A program made the position numbers and the translations under genes. 64,000 nucleotides of DNA, taken from the NCBI GenBank assembly GCA_016712145.1, contig JADJRO010000001.1:310001-374000 (forward strand), given 5' to 3'. The notes under the pieces are model-generated. The model did no database searches. It had not been told where the DNA came from and saw nothing but the letters and a program-made list of their open reading frames with translations. Positions 29,032 to 37,902 of this stretch are shown piece after piece (the stretch's first letter is position 1; each line of letters starts with the position of its first letter). This DNA is from Saprospiraceae bacterium. Its GTDB lineage: Bacteria > Bacteroidota > Bacteroidia > Chitinophagales > Saprospiraceae.

Positions 29032-30669
29032 TAGGTTTGAATTACTCCGGTTTTAAATGGTTCAATACTACTAAATTTGGATGCTTCAATTCCCATAATG
29101 ATCCAATCTCTGGTTTTTACAGGATCTATAATCGCATCAACCCAAAGTCGTGCTGCGGCATAGGTCGCCATGGTTTGTTTTTGGTATTTCTCGTTTGTTT
29201 GATCAAATAATCGCTTTTCCTCTGCAGCGTCTGGGATTTGTCCCTTCGCCTTTAATGCACTCAGTTGAATTTGGGTCAGCACCTTAGCTGCTTGAGCACC
29301 TCCCATAACTGCGATTTTGGCTGAAGGCCAAGCTAAAATAAATCTGGGATCATAGGCTTTTCCACACATTGCATAATTTCCTGCGCCATATGAATTTCCT
29401 ATTACAATGCTTAGTTTAGGTACAGTAGAATTAGCAACTGCATTGACCATTTTAGCACCATCTTTTATAATTCCTCCATGTTCTGATCGGGTGCCAACCA
29501 TAAATCCAGTTACATCATGAAAAATAGTAATGGAATTCTTTTTGATTGCAATTTAAAATGAATCTGCTGGCTTTATCTGCGGAATCTGAGTAGATTACTC
29601 CACCCATTTGCATTTCACCTTTTGCAGATTTAACTATTCTTCGATCATTTGCAACAATTCCAACAGCATAACCTCCAATTCGCGCATAAGCACAAAGGAT
29701 CGTTTTGCCATATTCCTCCTTGTAATATAACAAAGTTGATTCATCCACAATACATTCCAGAATGCGGGACATTGAATAAGGCTTTTGATTGGCTGAAGGA
29801 TAAATGCCTAATAAGTCGTTTGGGTTATACTTAGGAGCAACGGGTTCGATAAAATCATACGTTTCATTTTGTTTTAGATTAATCTTATCAACGAGATTTC
29901 GTATGGTGTCTAAACAGGTTTTGTCGTCTTTTACTTTGTAATCAGTGACTCCGGAAACTTCACAATGGGTCGATGCGCCACCCAATGTTTCCTGATCAAC
30001 CTCTTCGCCAATGGCTGCTTTTACCAAATAGGGTCCTGCTAGAAAGATACTGCCGCTTTTTTCAACTATTAATGCTTCATCAGACATGATAGGCAAATAA
30101 GCACCACCTGCAACACAGCTCCCCATAACCGCTGCAATTTGAGGAATTCCTTTAGCGGATAAGATTGCATTATTTCTAAATATTCTACCAAAATGTTCTT
30201 TGTCTGGAAATATTTCATCCTGCATTGGTAAAAATACCCCTGCGCTATCAACCAAGTAAATAATGGGAATATGATTTTCTAATGCAATTTCCTGAGCTCT
30301 TAAATTCTTTTTTCCAGTAATTGGAAACCACGCCCCAGCTTTAACAGTCGCATCATTTGCAACAATGATGCAAAGCTTGCCTTTTATATACCCGATCATT
30401 ACAATAACTCCACCAGCCGGGCAACCTCCATACTCTTCATACATTTCAAAACCTGCAAATGCACCAATTTCAAAACAAGGACTTTTTGGATCCAGTAAAT
30501 AGGCTATTCGTTCTCTGGCAGTTAATTTTCCATCAGCTCTTTGAGCTTCTAGTTTTTTCTTTCCACCGCCATCTTCAATTTTCTCCAAAAGCTTTTGGAT
30601 TTTTGAAAGTTCGAGCTTAGCTTGATCTTCATTCTGATTAAAGTTCAGATCTATCTGATTTTGATTCAT
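29031..30669 (-). pseudogene. Acyl-CoA carboxylase beta subunit (carboxyltransferase), frameshifted
   Basis: Two frames (30669-29515 and 29501-29031) make one chain of about 545 aa, the usual length of propionyl- or methylcrotonyl-CoA carboxylase beta subunits. The N-terminal half has GKLTARERIAYLLD near 47, GGCPAGGVIVMIGYIKGK near 82, and the SAGVFLPMQDE and GSCVAGGAYLP turns. The C-terminal half has VTGFMVGTRSEHGGIIKDGAK and GNSYGAGNYAMCGKAYDPRF. Removing one A from A5 (plus-strand T5 at 29539-29543) joins NCNQK to NSITIFHDVTGF in frame. It probably transfers carboxyl groups to a branched-chain or propionyl acyl-CoA; the biotin subunit is not in the window. Confidence 0.92.
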
Positions 30670-30714
30670 CCCTAAATTGAAAATTGAATTATAGAATATT
30701 CCGCAAGATAAGCG

Positions 30715-32166
30715 CTATTGTTTTTTATTAAAGCGGTATGGAAATTTACCTCTGTATTTTTCGTAAAATCCTTCCAGAAGAATATTTATATCTGCTGATT
30801 GAATGGTTTGTATCAATTCATCTACAGAGCGAACTTTTTTACCATTTACCGTGGTAATGATATATCCTGGAGCCATGTTGGTATTTTCAATAATGCTGCC
30901 CTGATAAATGCTCAACACTTTAACTCCTGATTGCTTTAAATTTGTTTTCTCTTCGGCACTCAGATCCCGAACTTCAAAGCCTAAATCTAGTAGAAGAGGA
31001 TCTCTTCTGGTGCTCAACATTTCAGTTGTATTAACCTGATTTTTAAGAATTGCTTCGACTGTATTTGTTTGATTATTGCGCCAATACTTTATTTGAATTT
31101 TCGAACCAGGTCTCAACCGACCGATAATTTCTTGCAATTCAGGTACAGACTTAATGGTACGGTTATTTAATTCAAGTATAATATCCTCAGGTTTTAATCC
31201 AGCAATATCTGCTGCACCATCACGAGTGGTATTGCTTATAAATACGCCCCCAACATGGGTCAATCCATATAATTTTGCACGTTCATTATTAACTTCTTCA
31301 ATAACTACACCGAGTAAACCTCTTTGGACGGTCCCAAATTCCTTAAGATCTGAAAACACCTTTTTAACGAGATTAGACGGGATTGAAAATGAATATCCTT
31401 CGTAACGACCCGTTTGACTCATGATAGCCGTATTAATTCCAATCAAATCTCCATTTGTATTTACTAAAGCACCGCCACTATTGCCTGGATTCACAGCCGC
31501 ATCGGTTTGAATAAAAGACTCAATTCGGTATTGTTGATTGTTTAATATATTGATATTCCGTGCTTTAGCAGAAATTATTCCAGCCGTTACAGTGGATTGA
31601 AGTCTAAATGGGTTGCCAACCGCTAAAACCCATTCGCCAATTTCACTTGAATCAGAATTACCAAATTCAATATAGGGTAAACTGGAATCTTCAATTTTTA
31701 TTAAGGCGATGTCTGTCGTTGGATCCGTTCCAATTAATTTAGCTTCATATTCCCTGTTGTCATTTAAAAGTACTTGAATCTTTTCAGCATTTTCAACCAC
31801 ATGGTTATTTGTGATGATGTATCCATCAGGAGATATGATAACACCAGAACCCGTTGACAATTCTTTATTAGGCATAGAAAAAATACCTTCTTTGCTATCA
31901 ATCATGGATTCTATAAATACAACGGACGGGGTACTTTTTGATGCAGCAAATACAAAATTGGTTCCAGGGGTATTTAAAAACCGGATTGGACTTGATTTAA
32001 TCAGTGCCGAATGATCGTTTGGATCGTCATTGACCTCATGTATCAATTTAACTTCATTTGAGTTTTCGATACGTGGAATAAGAAATTTAAAGGTCAGATA
32101 ACTACTTAAAATGCTGACTGCCAAGCATATAAAAATTATTGAGCTTTGTGTTCTGATGGAATTCAT
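30715..32166 (-). CDS. Periplasmic serine protease of the DegP/HtrA family
   Basis: This envelope quality-control protease (483 aa) has an N-terminal signal anchor (about 8-29). The chymotrypsin-like domain has the full triad: H122 (TNNHVVENA), D152 (TTDIALIKI) and S230 (NPGNSGGALV). Two PDZ domains follow, at about 285-370 (RGLLGVVIEEV, LKPEDIILELNNR) and about 390-475. It is a single gene, divergent from dapF. A stress-controlled promoter could lie in 32167-32246, but none is recognisable. Confidence 0.95.
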   Translation of the reverse strand: MNSIRTQSSIIFICLAVSILSSYLTFKFLIPRIENSNEVKLIHEVNDDPNDHSALIKSSPIRFLNTPGTNFVFAASKSTPSVVFIESMIDSKEGIFSMPNKELSTGSGVIISPDGYIITNNHVVENAEKIQVLLNDNREYEAKLIGTDPTTDIALIKIEDSSLPYIEFGNSDSSEIGEWVLAVGNPFRLQSTVTAGIISAKARNINILNNQQYRIESFIQTDAAVNPGNSGGALVNTNGDLIGINTAIMSQTGRYEGYSFSIPSNLVKKVFSDLKEFGTVQRGLLGVVIEEVNNERAKLYGLTHVGGVFISNTTRDGAADIAGLKPEDIILELNNRTIKSVPELQEIIGRLRPGSKIQIKYWRNNQTNTVEAILKNQVNTTEMLSTRRDPLLLDLGFEVRDLSAEEKTNLKQSGVKVLSIYQGSIIENTNMAPGYIITTVNGKKVRSVDELIQTIQSADINILLEGFYEKYRGKFPYRFNKKQ

Positions 32167-32246
32167 TTATTATATTATTTAAATATTTAATATATAATTA
32201 GTTACAAAAAGTATGCCTTAATATAAATTATCATTAATCTTGTCTC

Positions 32247-33029
32247 ATGAAACGTACGATTCCTTTTGAAAAATACGAAGCTACCGGCAATGATTTTATT
32301 ATCCTTGATTTTTTTGAATTTGAATGGATCGATTTAAACGATACCAATCTGATTAAAAAGATGTGTGACCGACATTTTGGTATCGGTGCAGATGGATTAA
32401 TTGCATTGTGTTCGGAGCCTGGCATGGATTTTAAAATGAACTATTTTAACAGCGATGGGAACCCTTCCAGCTTTTGCGGCAACGGAAGTAGAGCTTCTGT
32501 TCGCTATATGCAATCTAAACAAGGAAAGAATAATTTTAGTTTTGCAGCTTTTGATGGCATGCATGAAAGTTATGTTAAAGATCAATTGGTTTCAGTTAAA
32601 ATGAAGGATATCAATGAATTTGAAACCACTCCAGAAGGAAAGTTGATCCAAAGTGGTTCGCCACATCTAATACGGGAAGTAATTAATCCATGGGATTTTG
32701 ATGTAAATGAACAGGGCAGGGCCCTTCGCAAAAAGTTTGATCCAGAAGGAGTTAATGTTAATTTTATTGAGATTGTAGGGGAGGTTTTACGTATTGCTAC
32801 CTACGAACGAGGTGTTGAATCAGAAACTTTAGCTTGTGGTACAGGAGTTACTGCTTCTGCTTATTATGTTGCACTAAAAGCAAATTCAAACGGCCCTTTT
32901 AAGCTTGGTATTGAGTCAAAAGGAGGTCCATTGGAAGTACAAATGGATATCGTAGGGCTCAACGCAACAAATATTTGGTTATCTGGTCCAGCCAATAAGG
33001 TATTCAGTGGTTTCTACAGATTACATTAA
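32247..33029 (+). CDS. dapF: Diaminopimelate epimerase
   Basis: This cytosolic enzyme (260 aa) converts LL- to meso-diaminopimelate for lysine and peptidoglycan synthesis without a cofactor. The two catalytic Cys are C77 (FCGNGSR) and C197 (ACGTGVTAS); EATGNDFIIL near 11 and FNSDG near 67 are also typical. Both half-domains are complete. The 3' end overlaps the convergent TPR gene by 9 bases. Confidence 0.96.
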   Translation: MKRTIPFEKYEATGNDFIILDFFEFEWIDLNDTNLIKKMCDRHFGIGADGLIALCSEPGMDFKMNYFNSDGNPSSFCGNGSRASVRYMQSKQGKNNFSFAAFDGMHESYVKDQLVSVKMKDINEFETTPEGKLIQSGSPHLIREVINPWDFDVNEQGRALRKKFDPEGVNVNFIEIVGEVLRIATYERGVESETLACGTGVTASAYYVALKANSNGPFKLGIESKGGPLEVQMDIVGLNATNIWLSGPANKVFSGFYRLH

Positions 33030-33353
33030 GTCTTCCATTTCTATATCATTTAACAGATTTTGCATTTCAGCCAATGCATGAAGATCTTTTAGGGCTTTTG
33101 CCTGATCAATGCCATTCTTTAATACCAAAATCGCTTCTTCCGTATTTAAATTAAATTGAAGGATTTTAGCCAAATGATAATAAGTTCCTATATATTTTGG
33201 ATGAATTCTTATGAGTTGTCGATAGGTATTAATTGCTTCTTCAGTTAATTTTTCATTTTCCAGTTCTTTAGCCAATGCAAAAAGCAAGAAATCATTCTCA
33301 GGATCTGATTCCAACATGGTTAAAATGCGTACTTTTCGATTTAACATACTCAT
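33021..33353 (-). CDS. Small tetratricopeptide-repeat protein
   Basis: This 110-aa all-helical protein carries about two TPR units: NDFLLFALAKELENEKLTEEAINTYRQLI (about 20-48) and YIGTYYHLAKILQFNLNTEEAILVLKNGI (about 55-83). There is no signal or membrane helix, so it is probably a cytosolic protein-interaction module. ATG at 33353 is preferred over the TTG two codons upstream. It is divergent from etfB. Confidence 0.8.
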   Translation of the reverse strand: MSMLNRKVRILTMLESDPENDFLLFALAKELENEKLTEEAINTYRQLIRIHPKYIGTYYHLAKILQFNLNTEEAILVLKNGIDQAKALKDLHALAEMQNLLNDIEMEDLM

Positions 33354-33385
33354 AATCAAGCTTTACAGGTTGAAGCCAAAATATA

Positions 33386-33393
33386 TATCTTTG
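33386..33393 (+). promoter_or_regulatory. Candidate -7 box of the etfB operon
   Basis: TATCTTTG fits TAnnTTTG exactly, 19 bases before the etfB ATG. A -33-like TTTA is 20 bases upstream (33362-33365). Confidence 0.5.
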
Positions 33394-33412
33394 CATTAAA
33401 ATTAAGACAAAT

Positions 33413-34153
33413 ATGAAACTATTGGTTTGTATCAGTAAAACTCCAGATACAACATCAAAAATAAGTTTTAGCCAGGATGGCAAACGATATTTGGATGAAG
33501 GTATTCAATATATACTAAATCCCTATGATGAATGGTATGCATTGGTACGTGCACTTGAGTTGAAAGAAAAGTTTTCTGGACAGGTTGATGTGATTCATGT
33601 TGGCAATGCGGCTTCAGATATTCTGATTCGTAAGGCATTGGCAATTGGTGCAGATGCTGCATTCCGCGTGGATATGGAACCATCTAATTCAGATGAAATT
33701 GCAATTCAAATTTCAGAATTTGCTAAGAAAAATACTTATGACCTAATTTTTTGTGGCAAAGAAACCATTGATCATAACAGTTCAGAAGTTGGAAGTCGCA
33801 TTGCTCAATATTTAGAGCTACCTTATTTATCTTATTGTAATCATCTGGAATTTGAGCAGGATTCTGTGAATGCATCCTGCGAAGTTGAAGGGGGTATTGT
33901 GGTATTGAATGTAAAAACCCCTTTTGTGTTATCTGCTGCAAAAGGCTTGGCTGAACAACGCATTCCAAATATGAAAGGGATTATTGATGCAAAGAAAAAA
34001 CCACTGGAAGTAATTTCACCAATTCAAAGTGAACAACTAACCGAATTAGTTAGTTTCGAATTACCTCCAACAAAGTCAGGGGTAAGAATGATCGATCCAA
34101 CGCACATTGATGAAATGGTCGCCGTATTTAAAAATGAATTGAAAATCATTTGA
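33413..34153 (+). CDS. etfB: Electron transfer flavoprotein, beta subunit
   Basis: This is the AMP-binding subunit (246 aa) of the ETF heterodimer, which takes electrons from acyl-CoA dehydrogenases. MKLLVCISKTPDTTSKISF starts the adenine-nucleotide alpha-hydrolase fold; FCGKETIDHNSSEVGSRIAQYL near 110 is the family signature area. It is followed 13 bases later by etfA. The pair suggests beta-oxidation or branched-chain amino-acid breakdown, consistent with the acyl-CoA carboxylase gene 3 kb away. Confidence 0.96.
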   Translation: MKLLVCISKTPDTTSKISFSQDGKRYLDEGIQYILNPYDEWYALVRALELKEKFSGQVDVIHVGNAASDILIRKALAIGADAAFRVDMEPSNSDEIAIQISEFAKKNTYDLIFCGKETIDHNSSEVGSRIAQYLELPYLSYCNHLEFEQDSVNASCEVEGGIVVLNVKTPFVLSAAKGLAEQRIPNMKGIIDAKKKPLEVISPIQSEQLTELVSFELPPTKSGVRMIDPTHIDEMVAVFKNELKII

Positions 34154-34166
34154 CAATAAAATTGAT

Positions 34167-35117
34167 ATGATTTTAGTACTATTAGAAGAACAAAATGGCA
34201 GGTTGAAAAAATCTGCAATTGAAGCAGCAGGATTTGCTTCAAAAATCGCCCAGGTCACCGGATTAAAAGTTTGTGGATTATTGGGCAGGACCATTAATGT
34301 AAACGAACTTGCCTATTTAGGTTTAGACAAACTTGTTCGTTTTGAGCAAGCAGATTATATGGATGGAAGTCAATGGATTTCAGTAATCGATCAAGTCTAT
34401 AACCAGATAGAAGGAAAATATCTTGTAATTAGCAATAACAGTCTTGGCAAATCGATTTCAGGCGGCTTATCTGTAAAGCTAAAAACGGGATTAGTGAGCA
34501 ATGCAGTTAATTTTAAATCACAGGATGGGAGCTTGCTGTTTCAAAAAAGTGTTTTTTCAGGGAAGGCATCAGCTTGGTATAAATTCAACAAGGAACAAGG
34601 AATCATTGCGTTGATGCCAAATGGATTTGGAATCCATAAATCAGAAGACAAACAGATAGAATTTGTTGCAATAAATCTGCAAATCCCTGAGCCTAAAACA
34701 AAATTGCTGGATCGTAAATTAATTCAAGGAAAAACACCCCTTACAGAGGCAGAAATTGTTGTGTCTGCAGGACGGGGTATGAAAGATCCTGCAAATTGGA
34801 CAATGGTTGAGGAGCTGGCTGATTTATTACATGCTACTACAGCGTGCTCACGACCTGTTGCAGATGCTGGATGGAGACCGCATCATGAACATGTTGGGCA
34901 AACTGGTGTTGCTATTCGGCCTAATGTTTATATTGCTCTTGGGATATCAGGAGCGATACAGCATTTGGCAGGTGTAAATAATTCAAAGAAAATATTCGTC
35001 ATCAACAAAGATCCGGAAGCCCCTTTTTTTAAAGCGGCTGATTATGGAGTTTGTGGTGATTTGTTTGAAATATTACCAAAATTAAATGAAGCTTTGCGCA
35101 AAAGCAAAATGAACTAA
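34167..35117 (+). CDS. etfA: Electron transfer flavoprotein, alpha subunit
   Basis: This is the FAD-binding subunit (316 aa) of ETF. The C-terminal FAD domain is well conserved: VSAGRGMKD near 196, SRPVADAGW near 227, GQTGVAIRPNVYIALGISGA near 247, and IFVINKDPEAPFFKAADYGV near 275. It forms an operon with etfB, and the nuclease gene starts 3 bases after its stop, so all three are probably on one mRNA. Confidence 0.96.
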   Translation: MILVLLEEQNGRLKKSAIEAAGFASKIAQVTGLKVCGLLGRTINVNELAYLGLDKLVRFEQADYMDGSQWISVIDQVYNQIEGKYLVISNNSLGKSISGGLSVKLKTGLVSNAVNFKSQDGSLLFQKSVFSGKASAWYKFNKEQGIIALMPNGFGIHKSEDKQIEFVAINLQIPEPKTKLLDRKLIQGKTPLTEAEIVVSAGRGMKDPANWTMVEELADLLHATTACSRPVADAGWRPHHEHVGQTGVAIRPNVYIALGISGAIQHLAGVNNSKKIFVINKDPEAPFFKAADYGVCGDLFEILPKLNEALRKSKMN

Positions 35118-35120
35118 AAA

Positions 35121-35711
35121 ATGTCTAGCCAGGATCATAAACTGATTGAATTAGAAATTATAGCTCTTTCCCATAGTGTTACGCAGTCGCAAAATTATGC
35201 GGTGGTTTTAGGTGAAACGGAGGGAAACAGGCGATTGCCAATTGTGATTGGAGGCTATGAAGCTCAAGCTATTGCAGTAGTATTAGAGCGAATGACTCCA
35301 AACAGGCCCTTGACGCACGATCTATTTAAAAATGCACTTTCTTCATTTGGGATTGAAGTCAAAGAAATTTTAATTAATAATTTATTAGATGGAATCTTTT
35401 TCTCCCAATTGATTTGTGAAAAAGAAGGTGAAATCATTAAAATTGATTCAAGAACATCTGATGCATTGGCGCTTGCCGTTCGTTTTAGTTGTCCAATTTA
35501 TACCTATGAATTTATCATGGATTCTGCAGGGGTGGTTTTAGAAGAATCAGAAGAAGAAGCTCAAAAGCCTGTGTCAAAAAAAGATAAACCTCAAAAATTG
35601 TTTAGCAGTTACAGTACCGAGGAATTAAATAAAATGCTTAGCAAGGTATTGGAAGAAGAGAATTATGAAAAAGCAGCCCACATCAGGGATGAATTAAATA
35701 AGCGCAAGTAA
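35121..35711 (+). CDS. Bifunctional nuclease (DUF151) with C-terminal UvrB/UvrC motif
   Basis: This 196-aa protein has the bifunctional nuclease domain (about 5-135: NYAVVLGETEGNRRLPIVIGGYEAQAIAV located near 24-52, and SRTSDALALAVRF near 114) and a short UVR helix pair at about 160-196 (ELNKMLSKVLEEENYEKAAHIRDELNKRK). DUF151 members have DNase and RNase activity in some bacteria; UVR motifs mediate protein contacts. A Lys-rich linker joins the two. It sits 3 bases behind etfA; no functional link to ETF is evident. Confidence 0.9.
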   Translation: MSSQDHKLIELEIIALSHSVTQSQNYAVVLGETEGNRRLPIVIGGYEAQAIAVVLERMTPNRPLTHDLFKNALSSFGIEVKEILINNLLDGIFFSQLICEKEGEIIKIDSRTSDALALAVRFSCPIYTYEFIMDSAGVVLEESEEEAQKPVSKKDKPQKLFSSYSTEELNKMLSKVLEEENYEKAAHIRDELNKRK

Positions 35712-35838
35712 GTTTATCTCAATTATTTGAACCTTTGCTTTTGTCCCTAAAATCCTATCAAGCATTTTGATTCGCTGCGAATTGAATTTGGCTTTATAAT
35801 AGATCATTCGGTACTGTAAGTAATATCAAATCATTCCA

Positions 35839-36873
35839 TTATTTAATTTTAGTATTCAATACATCGATAACTTCACGTATCATGGATTCATTAATATCCA
35901 AATGAGTAACAAATCGAATGGAGTGTTTTCCAAATGCACTTGCATTGATTCCGTATTGATTAAGTTGATTTATAAAATCATCGGGAGTCATCGTTGGTAT
36001 CAAATCAAATATGATGATGTTGGTGTAAACAGGTTTAACTTTAGTAACGTAAGTCAGGTTTAATAAACAAGATTCGATTTGTTTGGCATGAATATGATCT
36101 GTTTTTAATCGACTTACATTGTGTTCCAATGCGTACAAACCCGCTGCAGCCAAAATTCCAGATTGTCGCATGCCTCCACCCATAACTTTACGTACTTTTC
36201 TGCATTTTTGAATCCACGATTGATTACCTAAAAGTACTGTGCCTACTGGAGCACCAAGTCCTTTAGAAAGGCAAATGGAAACAGAATCAAATAAAGGGCC
36301 GATTTCTTCACTTGAATAGCCACCTTCAATGATTGCATTAAAGATACGTGCACCATCTAAATGCAGTTTTAGATTGTTTAATTTACAACAATCGGATAAT
36401 TTAATCATTTCCGAGAGCGAATACAAGGTTCCTCCAGTCCGATTGCCAGTATTTTCTAAAACAACCAATGAGGTATTAGGCAGCCAGTCTTTTGAGGGTT
36501 TTATTGCCTGTGAAATCAATTCAGGAGTTAGATTACCGGATTCAGTTACTATTGGATTTACAGCAATCCCACTGTGAAAAGCATATCCGGAAACTTCGTA
36601 TTGGAATACATGGCTATTGATTTCACAAATCATCTCATCGAGTGGTTGGGTATGAGATTTAATGGCTATTTGATTGGCCATAGTTCCTGATGGACAAAAC
36701 AAACCTGCTTCTTGTGCAAACATGGATGCAAGTTTTTTTTCCAATTGTATGACCGTTGGATCCTCTTGAAAAACATCATCCCCTAATTTTGCATTCATCA
36801 TTGATTCCAACATACCTTTAGAGGGTAAGGTAACGGTATCACTTATTAAATTGATTCTTCGGATTGATTCCAT
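35839..36873 (-). CDS. ltaE: Low-specificity threonine aldolase
   Basis: This PLP enzyme (344 aa) splits threonine or allo-threonine into glycine and acetaldehyde. The fold-type I landmarks are DTVTLPSKGM near 12, CPSGTMANQIA near 60, the HLDGARIFNA Asp near 171, and the PLP lysine K204 in LSKGLGAPVG. It is a single gene. The gap before it (35712-35838) holds nothing recognisable. Confidence 0.93.
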   Translation of the reverse strand: MESIRRINLISDTVTLPSKGMLESMMNAKLGDDVFQEDPTVIQLEKKLASMFAQEAGLFCPSGTMANQIAIKSHTQPLDEMICEINSHVFQYEVSGYAFHSGIAVNPIVTESGNLTPELISQAIKPSKDWLPNTSLVVLENTGNRTGGTLYSLSEMIKLSDCCKLNNLKLHLDGARIFNAIIEGGYSSEEIGPLFDSVSICLSKGLGAPVGTVLLGNQSWIQKCRKVRKVMGGGMRQSGILAAAGLYALEHNVSRLKTDHIHAKQIESCLLNLTYVTKVKPVYTNIIIFDLIPTMTPDDFINQLNQYGINASAFGKHSIRFVTHLDINESMIREVIDVLNTKIK

Positions 36874-36906
36874 CCGGTAAAAGTAACAATCCTAAGCTAA
36901 TGTGTT

Positions 36907-37689
36907 TTAGTATGCGTGGTATTCTTTTCCGCTTCCGAGATTAATTTTGTAACCTACCAAATTATTATATTTTTCTGCAAGATCACTGAAAAGTAAATCC
37001 AATTCGTCATTGGTTTTAGAATGAAAATAATAGAATTTTAAATAATTGCCAACAATTCCTGGATCGGTTTTAAAGAGTATCAAGTTATTATCAGTAATAG
37101 TAAAATAAGAATAAAAACCAGGGTCAAGTCTATGCGTTAAGCAATCGAATTCAACTTCTTTTTTAAAACTATTCATTAAGCTTTCAGAAGTGGGCTCTTT
37201 GGATTTAGGGTATGCGTATCCCCAAATTAAATTAGTTGGAATTTTAAATGTTTGTTGATAGGTATTGTTTAAACCGGTCCCTCCTAAAATTACTATTTGA
37301 TAGTGTTTATCCAAAATATAAACTCTGCACTTAATTACAGATGCAGAACCTAAAGAAACAGTAACATCCAGACTATCTGAAAAGATGGGAAGTGGAATTA
37401 ATGAACTGAGTAAGTACTTTCTCTCATAACAGCTGTTTGCTTTGTAGGTATCCAGAATTTCTATATTCAAGCTAAAGCTATCCAGTGTCTCATTATAAAC
37501 TAGGGTATCATCTTGGCAATAAGTACTTGTAAGAGAGGCTATTTCTAAATATAAATGCCGGTTTTCGTTAGCTTGAATTTGCTCAACAATAGAAACGCTA
37601 AACTCAGACGGAATTTTAATAAAATTCTCTTCCGGTTTCGAACAGGAGATCAAAAAGCTTAAAATCAGTAAAGAAACGAGTACCCTCAT
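36907..37689 (-). CDS. Putative lipoprotein of unknown function
   Basis: No family is recognised. From the ATG at 37689 the 260-aa protein starts with a lipoprotein signal (MRVLVSLLILSFLISCSK; Cys at residue 16), so it is probably anchored in an envelope membrane. The rest is beta-rich, with polar stretches and no repeated motif I can name. A longer reading would begin at 37719, but the extra ten residues spoil the signal peptide. It is divergent from lepA. Confidence 0.75.
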   Translation of the reverse strand: MRVLVSLLILSFLISCSKPEENFIKIPSEFSVSIVEQIQANENRHLYLEIASLTSTYCQDDTLVYNETLDSFSLNIEILDTYKANSCYERKYLLSSLIPLPIFSDSLDVTVSLGSASVIKCRVYILDKHYQIVILGGTGLNNTYQQTFKIPTNLIWGYAYPKSKEPTSESLMNSFKKEVEFDCLTHRLDPGFYSYFTITDNNLILFKTDPGIVGNYLKFYYFHSKTNDELDLLFSDLAEKYNNLVGYKINLGSGKEYHAY

Positions 37690-37854
37690 AATTAGTTTAA
37701 TGATATGCAGGTTATACATTGATAACGTCTTGTTTGCATAAATGCTGCTTAAAGGCCTAAAAATCAGGATTTATTATTAAATTTCCAGTGTTTTTTGAGA
37801 ATTCTAGCTTAAAAGACTCTTAAATATTAATCCTTTGATAATCTTAAACTAAAA

Positions 37855-37886
37855 TCTGAAAAGGAGGCCTGATAGCGCTAATTTCG
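37855..37886 (+). promoter_or_regulatory. Weak candidate promoter of lepA
   Basis: TCTG (37855-37858), a 20-base spacer and TAATTTCG (37879-37886) match the -33/-7 layout with one mismatch in each box; the ATG follows 16 bases later. Confidence 0.3.
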
Positions 37887-37902
37887 CGCTGATTTTTGAA
37901 TT

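Noticed and set aside
29501..29543. Programmed ribosomal frameshifting in the carboxylase gene
   Set aside because: No slippery heptamer with a downstream structure is apparent, the family is not known to use it, and similar breaks occur in unrelated genes of the window.
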